Source: Streptomyces shenzhenensis (lineage in GTDB: Bacteria > Actinomycetota > Actinomycetes > Streptomycetales > Streptomycetaceae). From it: DNA of 64,000 nucleotides. Where the stretch lies: positions 1 to 64,000 of the forward strand of contig NZ_PENI01000001.1 of assembly GCF_003688995.1 (NCBI RefSeq), in the 5' to 3' direction. This document shows, piece after piece, positions 16,500-26,099 of this stretch. The notes under the pieces were generated by a model that did not search any database, was not told where the DNA came from, and saw only the letters and a list, made by a program, of their open reading frames with translations. Position 1 is the first letter of the stretch. Every line of letters starts with the position of its first letter. Made by a program: the position numbers and the translations under genes.

Positions 16500-17610
16500 C
16501 GCGGTCCGGCCGCGCGTTGCCCTGTGCGGTGAGGGTGATCGAGGTGGGGGCCTTTCCGACGGTGACGGTGTGGGTGAGGTCCTCGGCGGACACCGTGCAG
16601 GTGACGTCGTCGACGAGGTCCGGCTCGTCGAGGACGGTGAAGGTGCCGTGCGCCTTGGCGGTGGTGGTGCCCAGGTCATGGGCACCGGTCGCGTCCGTAC
16701 GGGTCGGCGTGGCCTTCAGCGGTGTGCCGGGGCGGGCCCGTAGGACTCCGACCTGCTGCGCACGACCGGCGCCTGCCCGGGCCGGGCTGTGGGTGAGGCC
16801 GCCGGTGAAGCGGGTGCGTACTGCACGGCCGGCGCCTGGATGATGTGTGGCCAGAGCTGGTTGCCGAGCGCGTTCGTGGTGACCGCGAACAGCCGGGCGC
16901 CGTCGGCCGATCACTCCATGCCGCGCCGGGCGACCCGGTCGCCGTCGAGGATGCCCTCGAAGACGGACTCCGACGGCGCCGTCGAGTCGGCCGGGTCGGC
17001 GGGCTGGAGCAGCGGGTCGGGCGTGGAGCCGGTGGCCGCCGCGCGAGGTACTTTCCCTCGCCGCCGAAGGCGACCGGGCCGACGGTGGCGCCGGGGAGGC
17101 GTTCGGCGCGTCGGACGTCGTCGGTGGTGAGCAGCCGGGTGCCGTGGGCGGAGTCGGCGACCTGGCTGCCGTCGGCGGAGAACGCCATACCCTTCAGGCC
17201 GAGCGCACCGTTGCCGTTCCACGTGCTGCGAGTTGGGCGTGGTGAAGTGCGACTGGCCTCCTTCGAAGGGGAGTTCGCGTGTCGGTGTTCGTGGCGGCGA
17301 GGACTGCCGGTTCGAAGGTGGAGGTGTCGTACGTCTGGATCCGCTCGCGCAGGCCGGCGCAGGGCCTGCCGCTGTCGGCGCTGAGCGCCAGGCCGTAGAC
17401 CTGGGCCGGGGGCCGAAAGGTGGCCAGGTGCTACATCGGCAGTTTGATCACCGCGTCGGAGGCATCGGCGACGGTCAGGCCAGGTCCCGCGAGCGTGGTG
17501 GCGAACCACGTGGCCGCCAGGTGTCTGGGACGGTGTGCAATGTTCAACTTCCCCCGTACACAGGCGGTGTCGCTCGCGTTCGAGGCCGCACCTGTGACAC
17601 TCATGGAACA
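16500..17610 (-). pseudogene. Decayed secreted beta-propeller/Ig-like repeat protein
   Basis: The minus strand contains coding-like pieces in several frames. Going 5' to 3' these are FATTLAGPGLTVADASDAV ending in an in-frame TAG near 17430, then ATFRPPAQVYGLALSADSG and IQTYDTSTFEPAVLAA in the same frame. After a shift come GLKGMAFSADGSQVADSAHG and VGPVAFGGEGKYLA, then RLFAVTTNALGNQLW, and finally an Ig-like unit, TPLKATPTRTDATGAHDLG with HGTFTVLDEPD. Such proteins in Streptomyces are WD40/YncE-like propellers with C-terminal Ig-type repeats. The nonsense codon and at least two frameshifts indicate a dead gene. The boundaries are approximate. Confidence 0.7.
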
Positions 17611-17771
17611 GCTGTGAAGATCGGCTGTTCAAGGGTTACACGCCTGTTGCCGGCCCGATGCGCCGTGCGTCGCATCTCCATCTCCCCATACGTCAAGATG
17701 AGTTGATCGATGTCCGCCGCCCCGGGCCGGTGTCGTGTGCGGGTGGGGCCGGCGGTGTGGGACGGAGGATT

Positions 17772-18692
17772 GTGACGTACGCAGGGGCGCTCAGGCGCGG
17801 AAGACGGGGGTCCGCGATGGTGGTCTGTGCCTCGTTGGCGCTGCTCGCGGGGTGTTCCGGGGAAGGGGAGAGCGGGTCCGGTCCCGGTGCCGCCACCTCG
17901 GCGGCGGGCAGCGGCCCGGCGGGCTCCGGCACGACCTCCACAGGTTCGGACACCGCAGACTCGGGCTCGCGCTCCGGCACAACCCCAGGCCCAGGCACCG
18001 GCACCGCCGCTCCAGCCGGGCAGTTGGGCGCAGGCCCCGCCGATCCGTCGTTCCGGGCCGATCCCGCGCGGCTGCCCGAGACCCGGTCGCAGACGCTGCG
18101 GCTGCTGCGCGCCGTAACCGCCGGCCCCGACAGTTACGGGCCCGGCTACGAGCGGCGCACCCCGTACGAGAGCGATCCCGCCGACTGGCCCGTGTTGGGC
18201 GCCGACTGTGTCTGGCGGCAGGAGTCGCTCCCCGCCGGCGTGCTCGGCAGCCTCACCCGTTACAGCCGGCTCCCGGCCGGCGCGGGCAAGGGCGAGGTGC
18301 GCACCGCCGCGACCGTCACCGTGCACCGCACCGCCGGCCGGGCCGACTGGGAGATGGCCGAGACGCTGGAGGAGGCACTGCGCTGTCCTGACCAGCAGTT
18401 GCGGGCCACCGAGCGGATCAGCGGTCTGAACTCGATCGGTGCCGGCTACGGGGCGAACGGGAACACGTCGGCCGACGATGTGCTGCTGGAGATGGGGAAG
18501 TATCTGAATCCCGACCTCGGCGAGAAGGCCATGTCCTACGTCTGGGACCAGGTCAGGCTCGGGCCGGTGACGATCGCCGTCGTCGTCGAGGGCGGCGAGG
18601 GGTACGCGCAGGGCGATCTGCTGGCCGCGCAGGCGCGGTCGGTGGCCGCCATGGAGACCAAGGTGCGCAGTGAACTGGGGGCCCGCAAGTGA
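17772..18692 (+). CDS. Lipoprotein preceding the kinase fusions
   Basis: A 306-aa product from GTG 17772, with GGAGG just before it. A lipobox LALLAGC follows a hydrophobic signal. A Ser/Gly/Thr-rich linker of about 60 residues leads to a C-terminal domain without recognised motifs (RLPETRSQTLRLLRAVTAG, TVTVHRTAGRADWEMAETL). The mature protein is expected to be anchored on the outer membrane face. It overlaps the first kinase-fusion gene by four bases, so it probably works with that receptor-like kinase, for example as a ligand-presenting subunit (inference). A longer start at 17658 would place the signal internally and was rejected. Confidence 0.75.
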   Translation: MTYAGALRRGRRGSAMVVCASLALLAGCSGEGESGSGPGAATSAAGSGPAGSGTTSTGSDTADSGSRSGTTPGPGTGTAAPAGQLGAGPADPSFRADPARLPETRSQTLRLLRAVTAGPDSYGPGYERRTPYESDPADWPVLGADCVWRQESLPAGVLGSLTRYSRLPAGAGKGEVRTAATVTVHRTAGRADWEMAETLEEALRCPDQQLRATERISGLNSIGAGYGANGNTSADDVLLEMGKYLNPDLGEKAMSYVWDQVRLGPVTIAVVVEGGEGYAQGDLLAAQARSVAAMETKVRSELGARK

Positions 18693-20821
18693 TCGACCGC
18701 TCGCTGCGCCCCGGCGACCCGTCCTTCGTCGGCGGGCATCGGATACTCACGCGGCTCGGCGCGGGCGGCATGGGTGTCGTCTATCTCGGCCGGACCGACT
18801 CGGGGGCGCTCTCCGCCGTCAAGGTGATCCGGGCCGAGTATGCGCTCGACGGCGACTTCCGTGCCCGTTTCCGCCGCGAGGCGGACGCCGCCCGGCGCGT
18901 GGACTGCCCGTGGGTGGTCCGGGTCACCGGCGCCGATCCGGACGCCGCACGCCCCTGGCTGGCCACGGTCTTCGAGCCCGGTCCTTCGCTCGCCGAGGCC
19001 GTCGGCCGGCACGGGCCGCTGCCCGCGCGGGCGGTGCGGGTGCTGGGCAAGACGCTGGCCCGCGCGCTGGCCGCGGTGCATGCGGCGGGGCTCGTGCACC
19101 GGGACGTGAAGCCGGGCAACATCCTGCTCGCCGCGGACGGCCCCCGGCTGATCGACTTCGGTATCGCACGTTCCCTCGACGCCACCGCGCTGACCTCGGC
19201 CGGCATGGTGGTCGGCACGCCCGGGTTCCTCTCCCCCGAGCAGGCCACGGGGGACGGCGACCGGATCGGGCCCGCCGGTGACGTGTTCTCGCTGGGCTGT
19301 GTGCTGGCGTACGCGGCGACGGGGCGGCCGCCGTTCGGCGGTGGCACCGTGGACGCCCTGCTCTACCGGACCGTGCACGACGAGCCCGATCTCGACGGCC
19401 TGGACGAGGAGTTGGCGGGTGTGCTGCGGCGCTGCCTCGCCAAGGACCCGGACGACCGGCCTGCTCCGGCCGAGCTGGACACCGCCCTCGTGGAGGACGT
19501 GCCGTCGGGGACCGCCGGCTGGCTGCCCGCCGCCGTCGTCCGCATGGTCGCCGACCGGTCGGCCGAGATGCTGTCGCTGCCCGAGATCGGGGCCACGATC
19601 CTCGAGGGGCCGGTGCGGGACCGCGGCCCGTCGCGGCGCAGGTTCCTCGCGACCGTCTCGGGGGGCGCGGCCGTCCTCGCCGTGGGCGGTGGTGCCGCGG
19701 CCCGGGCCGGCCTGGGCGGCGGCACCGGGAAGCACGCGTCGGCGGGACCCGGCTGGGCCATCGGCGTGCAGGCCGATCTGAGCGGCCCGGGGAAGGCGGT
19801 CGGGCGGGCGCAGGAGCAGGGGGCGCAGATCGCGGTGGAGGAGTTCAACGCCCTCTTCGGCAGGCCGTTCACGCTGCACGTGAAGACCTCCGACGACGAG
19901 GGCCGGTCCGATCGCGCCGCGGCGGCTGCCGAGCGGCTCGCCGACGACGCGGACGTCCTGGCGGTGATCGGGTCCAGCACCGACGCCACCACGCAGGCCG
20001 CCCTGCCCGTCTACGACGCGGCCCTGCTGCCCGTGCTCGGCATGTCCGCGGGGCAGAACCTGGTGCGGAACGTCCGCTCCTTCGTGCGCGGCCGGCCGCT
20101 GCACAACACGGTCGCCATGAGTCTCGGCTTCCAACTGGAGGCGACGAGCGCGGCGACTTCGGTCGGGGTGCTGCTGGACCGCAGCGGTGGAGACGCCTCC
20201 TGGATGACCATCCAGATGGTCAACCTCGTTGTCCGGCAGTACGGCGACGCCACGCACCCGCGGGTGGTGCCGGCCGGCACCACCGATCTCACCCCCGTGC
20301 TGACGGAGATGCGCTCCGCCGGGATCGAGGCGTTCGTGTACGCGGGCCCGGTCGACGGGGCGATCCGTGCGGCGCGGGGGCTGGCCGACTTCACCGGGCC
20401 GAAGTACGCGGCCGAGCCCGCCCTCGACGCCCGGTTCGCCGCCGAGCCGGCCGCGGCCGGGTGGACAGTGGTGGCCAGCGCGATCGGGCCGGGCGCGGCC
20501 GGCGTCCGTTCCTTCGCGCAGGCCTTCCGCGAGCGGCACGGGCGCGCGCCCGGCTTCTGGGCCGCCGAGGGCTACGACGCGGCGAAGCTGCTGATCCGGC
20601 AGCTCGTCGCGACGGGCGGGAAGCGGCCGGCGCGCAAGGCGCTGATCGGCCCGTTGCAGAAAGCGACGTATCGCGGCATCACCCGTGACTTCGCCTTCGA
20701 CCAAAGGACGGGCCAGCCGACCCTGACGACGCCGGCCAGCTTTGTGCACCAGGTCCTCGACGGCGGCTTCCACTATCTGGGCCCGGCCCCGGACAAGGCG
20801 CCGCAGCCGAGGACGGCGTGA
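18689..20821 (+). CDS. Ser/Thr kinase fused to an ABC-type substrate-binding domain (copy 1)
   Basis: A 710-aa protein. Residues 15-280 form a Hanks-type kinase: LGAGGMGVVYLG, the ATP-binding Lys45 in AVKVI, the catalytic HRDVKPGN (Asp139) and DFG at 156. A short RRRFL (316-320) followed by a hydrophobic stretch (321-337) looks like a twin-arginine-type signal or membrane segment. Residues 356-700 form a type I periplasmic binding domain of the branched-chain amino-acid class (GVQADLSGPGKAVG, EGYDAAKLLI). The architecture suggests an external ligand controlling a cytosolic kinase. GTG start overlaps the lipoprotein stop. The next gene is a paralogue. Confidence 0.9.
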   Translation: MIDRSLRPGDPSFVGGHRILTRLGAGGMGVVYLGRTDSGALSAVKVIRAEYALDGDFRARFRREADAARRVDCPWVVRVTGADPDAARPWLATVFEPGPSLAEAVGRHGPLPARAVRVLGKTLARALAAVHAAGLVHRDVKPGNILLAADGPRLIDFGIARSLDATALTSAGMVVGTPGFLSPEQATGDGDRIGPAGDVFSLGCVLAYAATGRPPFGGGTVDALLYRTVHDEPDLDGLDEELAGVLRRCLAKDPDDRPAPAELDTALVEDVPSGTAGWLPAAVVRMVADRSAEMLSLPEIGATILEGPVRDRGPSRRRFLATVSGGAAVLAVGGGAAARAGLGGGTGKHASAGPGWAIGVQADLSGPGKAVGRAQEQGAQIAVEEFNALFGRPFTLHVKTSDDEGRSDRAAAAAERLADDADVLAVIGSSTDATTQAALPVYDAALLPVLGMSAGQNLVRNVRSFVRGRPLHNTVAMSLGFQLEATSAATSVGVLLDRSGGDASWMTIQMVNLVVRQYGDATHPRVVPAGTTDLTPVLTEMRSAGIEAFVYAGPVDGAIRAARGLADFTGPKYAAEPALDARFAAEPAAAGWTVVASAIGPGAAGVRSFAQAFRERHGRAPGFWAAEGYDAAKLLIRQLVATGGKRPARKALIGPLQKATYRGITRDFAFDQRTGQPTLTTPASFVHQVLDGGFHYLGPAPDKAPQPRTA

Positions 20822-20849
20822 CGGTGCGCCGGCCGGGCGGCGGGCGGCG

Positions 20850-22994
20850 ATGCGGCCGCTGACCGGCGCGGACCCGGAGTCGATCGGCGGGTACCGGCTG
20901 CTGGCCCGGATCGGGGCGGGCGGCATGGGCGTGGTGTATCTGGGGCGCTCCGCGGGCGGCGCCCTGGCCGCCGTCAAGGTGATCCGCGCGGAGCACGCCG
21001 CCGATGCCGGGTTCCGGGCCCGGTTCCACCGCGAGGCCGCTGCCGCCGCCCGGGTCGACGGCCGGTGGACGACGCCCGTGACGGCCGCCGATCCGGAGGC
21101 CCCCGAGCCCTGGCTCGCCACCGTCTTCGTCCCCGGTCCCTCGCTCGCCGAGATCGTCGGCGGGCACGGGCCGCTGCCCCCGGGCGCGGTGCGGGCGCTG
21201 GGTGCCCGGCTCGCGGACGCGCTCGCCGCGGTCCACGCGGCCGGGCTCGTCCACCGCGACGTCAAACCGGGGAACGTGCTGCTCGCGCTGGACGGCCCCC
21301 GGCTGATCGACTTCGGTATCGCCCGCGCGAGCGGCGCCACCGCGCTGACCGCGACGGACGTGATCGTCGGTACGCCCGGCTATCTCTCGCCGGAGCAGGC
21401 CAGGGTCCGCGAGGAGGGGGTGGGTGCGCCGAGCGACGTCTTCTCGCTGGGCTGTCTGCTCGGCTACGCGGCGAGCGGGCGGCCGCCGTTCGGTGCCGGC
21501 GGGGCGGCGGGGGTGCTGTACCGCACCATCCACGAGGCACCCGATCTCGACGGCGTACCGGACGAGGCGCTGCGCGCGCTGATCGCCCGCTGTCTCGCCA
21601 AGGATCCGGCCGGCCGCCCGACCGTGCCCGAACTGCGCGCGGCCCTCGGGGACTTCGCGTCGGACGACTGGTTGCCGCCCGGTCTGCCCGCGGTCATCGC
21701 CGAACGGTCGGCCGAGGTGCTGAACCTGCCGGAGCGGGAACGTGCCGCGCCGGCCGACACGGCAGCGGCGGGGACGGCACCGGAGGAGCGGAGCGCGCCC
21801 GGCCGCCGCCGTCTCCTGACGCTGGGCGCCGCGGCGGGCGTCCTGGCCGCGGGCGGCGGCGCCTGGCTCGTCAGCGGACGCCGCACGGGGTCCACCGATG
21901 AGCCGGCCGGCCCCCGGCCCGCCCGCACGATCGCCGTGCAGGCCGATCTGACGGGTCCGGGCCGGGCGCTGGGCACCGCCGTCGAGCGGGGTGCGCGGCT
22001 CGCGGTCGAGCAGCACAACACACGCGCCGACCGCGGCTTCGACCTGGCCCTCACCGTCCTCGACGACCGGGGGGACCCGGACCGGGCCGGGAAACTGGCC
22101 CGGCGGCTCGTCGCGGACGGGAGGGTGTGCGCGGTGGTCGGACCGACGTCCGACGCCACCGCGCTCGCGGTCCGGGACACCTACAACAGGGCGCCCGTGC
22201 CGATGGTGACCGCGTGGGCGGGCACCGACGCCCTGTACAACACGGCGTCGGTGACGGAGCCGGGCGTGTTCCAGGTCCGGCCGGCGGACAGCACGGTCGA
22301 CGCGCCACTCGTCCGCTATCTCACCAGCGTCGAGCCGGTCACCCGTACCGCGCTGATCGACGACCGGGCCACCCGCGACTACAGCTGGCTGATCGCCAAG
22401 TCGCTGACGGCGGCTCCGCCGTCCGGCGGGTCGGTCACCCGGTACCCGGTGGCCGCGGACACCGACGACTTCGGCGCCGTCGCCGCCCGGGCGGCGCGGG
22501 CCGAGGCCGTGGTCTACTGCGGCGGTTCGCCGCGGCGGGCCGCCGCCTGCGCCCGCGCGCTGCGGGCGGCCGGGTTCACCGGTACGGCCGCCGCGACCGA
22601 GCCGGTCCTCGACCCCGTGTTCCTGGACGCGGCGGGCGCGGCGGCCGAGGGGTGGGTCTTCTCGGCGACGTTCGTGGATCCGGCGCGCCTGGAGCCGGCC
22701 GCCGGGTTCGTCCGTTCGTACCGGCGGCGGTACGGCGTCCACGAGGCGGCGCGGGGCGCGGCGGAGGCGTACGACGTGGCCGGACTCGTCGCGTTCGCCC
22801 TGACCGTGGTCGGGACGGGTCCGGTGGACACCGGGACCCTGGTCCACCGGTTGCGGTCGCTGTCGTACCGGGGTGTCACCAGGACCATCGTCTTCCGGTC
22901 GGACACCGGCGTCGTACAGATGAACCCGGGGCTGTTCCTGTGGCGGGTGACGGACGGGGCGCCGATGTTCCTCGGGCAGTACCAGGACGTCTGA
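20850..22994 (+). CDS. Ser/Thr kinase fused to an ABC-type substrate-binding domain (copy 2)
   Basis: A 714-aa paralogue of the preceding protein with the same order of parts. The kinase has IGAGGMGVVYLG, Lys43 in AVKVI, HRDVKPGN, DFGIA and GTPGYLSPEQ. A Pro/Ala linker then leads to GRRRLLTLGAAAGVLAAGGG and a type I binding domain (IAVQADLTGPGRALG, EAYDVAGLVAFAL). I chose ATG 20850, the first start whose product begins at the kinase domain. The gene lies 28 bases after copy 1. Divergence of the binding halves suggests different ligands. Substrates of the kinases are unknown. Confidence 0.9.
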   Translation: MRPLTGADPESIGGYRLLARIGAGGMGVVYLGRSAGGALAAVKVIRAEHAADAGFRARFHREAAAAARVDGRWTTPVTAADPEAPEPWLATVFVPGPSLAEIVGGHGPLPPGAVRALGARLADALAAVHAAGLVHRDVKPGNVLLALDGPRLIDFGIARASGATALTATDVIVGTPGYLSPEQARVREEGVGAPSDVFSLGCLLGYAASGRPPFGAGGAAGVLYRTIHEAPDLDGVPDEALRALIARCLAKDPAGRPTVPELRAALGDFASDDWLPPGLPAVIAERSAEVLNLPERERAAPADTAAAGTAPEERSAPGRRRLLTLGAAAGVLAAGGGAWLVSGRRTGSTDEPAGPRPARTIAVQADLTGPGRALGTAVERGARLAVEQHNTRADRGFDLALTVLDDRGDPDRAGKLARRLVADGRVCAVVGPTSDATALAVRDTYNRAPVPMVTAWAGTDALYNTASVTEPGVFQVRPADSTVDAPLVRYLTSVEPVTRTALIDDRATRDYSWLIAKSLTAAPPSGGSVTRYPVAADTDDFGAVAARAARAEAVVYCGGSPRRAAACARALRAAGFTGTAAATEPVLDPVFLDAAGAAAEGWVFSATFVDPARLEPAAGFVRSYRRRYGVHEAARGAAEAYDVAGLVAFALTVVGTGPVDTGTLVHRLRSLSYRGVTRTIVFRSDTGVVQMNPGLFLWRVTDGAPMFLGQYQDV

Positions 22995-23041
22995 GCGGGT
23001 CCGGTGAAGTCCGCTGCGGTCCGGCAGCGCCCTGAAGGGGC

Positions 23042-23088
23042 GCGGGGAACTGCGCGACCAGCCACGATGGTGGCGCAGTTCCCCGCGT
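23042..23088. terminator. Long hairpin between convergent genes, built from a dispersed repeat
   Basis: CGCGGGGAACTGCGC (23042-23056) is perfectly complementary to GCGCAGTTCCCCGCG (23074-23088), with a 17-base loop. It lies between the convergent ends of the second kinase gene and ku. The left arm plus GACCAGCCAC recurs at 34179-34207, so this is also a copy of a dispersed repeat. Confidence 0.7.
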
Positions 23089-23146
23089 ACGTCCGCACTG
23101 CCCGGGCAGTGGCCCACGGGGTCCGGCGGTCCGCCCGTGGACGCGT

Positions 23147-24223
23147 TCAGGCGGTGCGTTTGCGGGATGCTGCGGACTTCTTGGCCGCCGTCTTCTTGGC
23201 GGTCTTCTTCGCGGCCGTCCGGTCGGCGGACTTCGCGGTCGACTTCGCCGCCGCCTTCTTGGCCTGGGCGGACTTGGCCGTCTTCGCCGCGCCGGCCGTG
23301 GTCTTCTTCGCCGCCGTCTTCTTCGCCCCGGCCGTCGTCCTCCGGCCGCCCGTCTCCCCCTCCGGGGCCGCGGGCCTGCGCCGCGGCAGCGAGGTGACCT
23401 CGGCGTGCTCCGCCGCCCCGGCCTCCTCCCCCGGCTCCGCCTCCTCACCGCGGGACTCCTTGGCGGCCCGGACGCTGTTCTCCAGCGCGGCCATCAGGTC
23501 AAGCACCTTGCCGCCCGGGGCCGGACCGGGCGCCTCCGGGGGCTCCTCGCCGGCCGCCTTCGCGGCGATGACCTCCTCCAGGGCGTCCTGGTACTCGTCG
23601 TGCAGATCGGCCAGGTCGACCTCGCCGAGGGTGTCCATCAGGGCGTCCGCGAGGTCGAGTTCCTTGTCGCGGACCGTGACGTCCGTGTCCGGCGCGACCC
23701 CCTCGGGGGCCCGGACCTCGTCCGGCCACAGCAGGCCGTGCATGGCGATGGCGTCGCCCACCACCCGCAGCATGCCGAGCCGCTCCCGGCCGCGCAGCGC
23801 GTACTTGGCGATGGCGACCTTGTTGCTGCGCTTGAGCGCCTCGCGCAGCAGGGTGTAGGGCTTGGCCGCAGCGGCGCCGCCGGCCGCGAGGTAGTACGCG
23901 GCACCCATCTGGAGCGGATCGATCCGGTCGGCCGGGACGAAGGCCACGATCTCGATCGTGCGCGCGGTCGGGATCGGGAGATGGGCAAGGTCGTCGTCGG
24001 AGATCTGGATCATCGTGCCGTCCGCGTCCTCGTACGCCTTGCCGATCTCCGCGCCGCTCACCTCGCGGTCCTCCAGCTCGCAGAACTTGCGGTACCGGAT
24101 GCGGCCGCCGTCCTCGGTGTGGATCTGGCGGAAGGAGATCGAGTGGCTCTCGGTGGCGTTGACCAGCTTGATCGGGATGCTGACGAGGCCGAAGGAGATG
24201 GCGCCGTTCCATATGGATCGCAC
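23147..24223 (-). CDS. ku: Ku, DNA end-binding protein of NHEJ
   Basis: A 358-aa protein beginning RSIWNGAISFGLVSIPIKLV, the invariant start of bacterial Ku, followed by IRYRKFCELEDREV and ALKRSNKVAIAKYALRGRE. The C-terminus is a long Lys/Ala tail (repeated AKKTAAKK, about residues 290-358) typical of actinobacterial Ku and thought to aid DNA binding. I chose GTG 24223, nine bases after GGGAAGG. The gene is divergent from a LigD-type polymerase gene, 62 bases apart. Ku bridges double-strand breaks and recruits the LigD activities. Confidence 0.95.
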   Translation of the reverse strand: MRSIWNGAISFGLVSIPIKLVNATESHSISFRQIHTEDGGRIRYRKFCELEDREVSGAEIGKAYEDADGTMIQISDDDLAHLPIPTARTIEIVAFVPADRIDPLQMGAAYYLAAGGAAAAKPYTLLREALKRSNKVAIAKYALRGRERLGMLRVVGDAIAMHGLLWPDEVRAPEGVAPDTDVTVRDKELDLADALMDTLGEVDLADLHDEYQDALEEVIAAKAAGEEPPEAPGPAPGGKVLDLMAALENSVRAAKESRGEEAEPGEEAGAAEHAEVTSLPRRRPAAPEGETGGRRTTAGAKKTAAKKTTAGAAKTAKSAQAKKAAAKSTAKSADRTAAKKTAKKTAAKKSAASRKRTA

Positions 24224-24285
24224 GTTCCACACCCTTCCCTACGGTTCGCAGTGATGTATCCGTGAATATCTGGGATTGTCATCGT

Positions 24286-25167
24286 ATGACGCCGATCACA
24301 GAGGTGGAGGGGCGACGGGTCGCGCTCAGCAACCTGGAGAAGGTGCTGTATCCGGCGACCGGCTTCACCAAGGGCGAGCTGCTGCACTACTACGCGACCA
24401 CGTCCGGTGCGCTGCTCCCCCACCTCCGTGACCGGCCGGTGTCGTTCCTGCGCTATCCGGACGGGCCGGACGGTCAGGTGTTCTTCACCAAGAACGTGCC
24501 GCCGGGTACGCCCGAGTGGGTCACGACCGCCGAGGTGCCCCGGGCGGAGGGGCCGACGCGGATGGTGCTGGTGCAGGATCTGGCCTCGCTGATGTGGGCG
24601 GCGAACCTCGTCACCGAGTTCCACACGCCCCAGTGGGTGACCGGGGCGCCCGAGGAGGCCGACCGGCTGGTCTTCGACCTCGACCCCGGGGCCCCGGCGA
24701 CAGTGGTGCACTGCTGCGAGGTCGCGCTGTGGCTGCGGGAGCGGCTGGCGGCGGACGGGATCGAGGCGTACGCGAAGACGTCCGGCGCGAAGGGGCTGCA
24801 TCTGCTGGCCGCGGTGCGCGGGGCCTCCTCGGAGCGGGCCTCGGAGTATGCGAAGGGGGTGGCCGTGGCGGCGGAACGGGCGCTGCCGCGGCTGGTGGTG
24901 CACCGGATGACCCGGAGCCTGCGGCCGGGGAAGGTGTTCGTGGACTGGAGCCAGAACGCCGCGCGGAAGACGACGGCCGCGCCCTACACGCTGCGCGCCC
25001 GGGCCGAGCCGACGGTGTCCGCGCCGGTCACCTGGGCGGAGCTGGCGGAGTGCCGGGAGGCGGGACAGCTGGTGTTCCGCGCCCAGGACATGGGGGCGCG
25101 GCTGCAGGACTACGGCGATCTCATGTCGCCGCTCCTGGCCGGCACGCACGCGGCGGAACTGCCCTGA
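24286..25167 (+). CDS. LigD-type polymerase domain protein of NHEJ
   Basis: A 293-aa stand-alone primase-polymerase domain of the LigD family, which fills or extends broken ends with ribo- or deoxynucleotides. Visible motifs are LSNLEKVLYPATGFTKGEL, RYPDGPDG, the metal-binding FDLDPG, the strand AKTSGAKGLHLL, and FVDWSQN near the end. I chose ATG 24286; the upstream ATG at 24262 gives a non-conserved extension. No ligase or phosphoesterase domain is attached, so these must be encoded elsewhere. It is divergent from ku, suggesting shared control. Confidence 0.9.
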   Translation: MTPITEVEGRRVALSNLEKVLYPATGFTKGELLHYYATTSGALLPHLRDRPVSFLRYPDGPDGQVFFTKNVPPGTPEWVTTAEVPRAEGPTRMVLVQDLASLMWAANLVTEFHTPQWVTGAPEEADRLVFDLDPGAPATVVHCCEVALWLRERLAADGIEAYAKTSGAKGLHLLAAVRGASSERASEYAKGVAVAAERALPRLVVHRMTRSLRPGKVFVDWSQNAARKTTAAPYTLRARAEPTVSAPVTWAELAECREAGQLVFRAQDMGARLQDYGDLMSPLLAGTHAAELP

Positions 25168-25212
25168 CGGGACCTGACGGGGCGCGTCGGGCGGCCTGCC
25201 GCGCTCGGGGCC

Positions 25213-26016
25213 TCACACCCGCAGCCAGGTGTTCCGGTCGCGGGCCATCGCGTGCAGGGCCTCCACGTCCGCCGGCTTGAGCACCGCGCCCAGCCGGGAC
25301 AGCGCCGCCACGTCCGTGTCCCGTACGACGCGCAGCTCACGCGGCGGGACGGTGACGGTGACCTCCGTGGCGCCCACCAGGGCGAGGACCGGGCGGACCT
25401 CGGCCGTCAGGGCGTAGGAGGCCCGGTCGGCGTCGGCGCGGACCCGGCGCAGCAGCGGGTGCGCCTCGCGGCGGCCCAGCGCGACCAGTGGGTCGGTCAC
25501 CAGGACACGCTGTCTGCGGGCGTACAGGGTGTGCAGGGCGAAGAGTCCGCCGGGGCCGATCAGCAGGTGGTGCAGGCGGTCGCCGCCCGGCAGCGGGATC
25601 GAGTGCAGGGTGTGCCAGCCCGCTCCGTCCAGCTGGTCCAGGGCCTCGCCGACGGTCTGCTCGGCCAGCAGCGCCCGGCGCCGCTGGTCCGGCCGCAGCC
25701 GGCGGGCCGGGCCTGGATCCCGGTCGAGGGCCACCAGCAGCGCCTCGCCGGGGCGGTTGGGGGCCAGGTCGTCGTCCGGGTGCAGGGAGAGCCGGGCCAG
25801 CTCGGCGGGTGTCGGGGCGGGGGGCGGGCCCACGGCCACCGGGCCCGTCAGGAAGGGGCCCAGTGCCTCCAGCACGTCCTCCCTGCGGTCCTCGCTGAGC
25901 AGGTTGACCCGGGCCGCCTCGCGGTCGTACCAGGCGACGTTTCTGCCGTCCACGAGGCAGACGAACAGTCGCTCCCGGCCGTGCCTGTGGTCCGGCACCA
26001 CGCGCAGTCCGCTCAT
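25213..26016 (-). CDS. NERD-like nuclease-related domain protein
   Basis: A 267-aa soluble protein. The central WHTLHSIPLPGGDRLHHLLIGPGGLFALHTL resembles the core of nuclease-related (NERD) domains, in which the IGPGGLFALHT segment is the most conserved part. Flanking regions are Arg/Pro-rich with few motifs. Whether it is an active nuclease is unclear, since the acidic catalytic set is not obvious. It converges with the LigD-type gene. Its association with DNA repair is by position only. Confidence 0.65.
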   Translation of the reverse strand: MSGLRVVPDHRHGRERLFVCLVDGRNVAWYDREAARVNLLSEDRREDVLEALGPFLTGPVAVGPPPAPTPAELARLSLHPDDDLAPNRPGEALLVALDRDPGPARRLRPDQRRRALLAEQTVGEALDQLDGAGWHTLHSIPLPGGDRLHHLLIGPGGLFALHTLYARRQRVLVTDPLVALGRREAHPLLRRVRADADRASYALTAEVRPVLALVGATEVTVTVPPRELRVVRDTDVAALSRLGAVLKPADVEALHAMARDRNTWLRV

Positions 26017-26099
26017 ACGCCATCACCCCTCGACCATGGGAACAGGCTCCGCGCTCCGGGGGCAACCCCGTCTCATTCGTGACGGGTTGAACAGCCGTA

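Noticed and set aside
18536..21340. 934-aa minus-strand open frame across the kinase genes
   Set aside because: A high-GC antisense shadow; the plus strand has complete kinase and binding-protein motifs.
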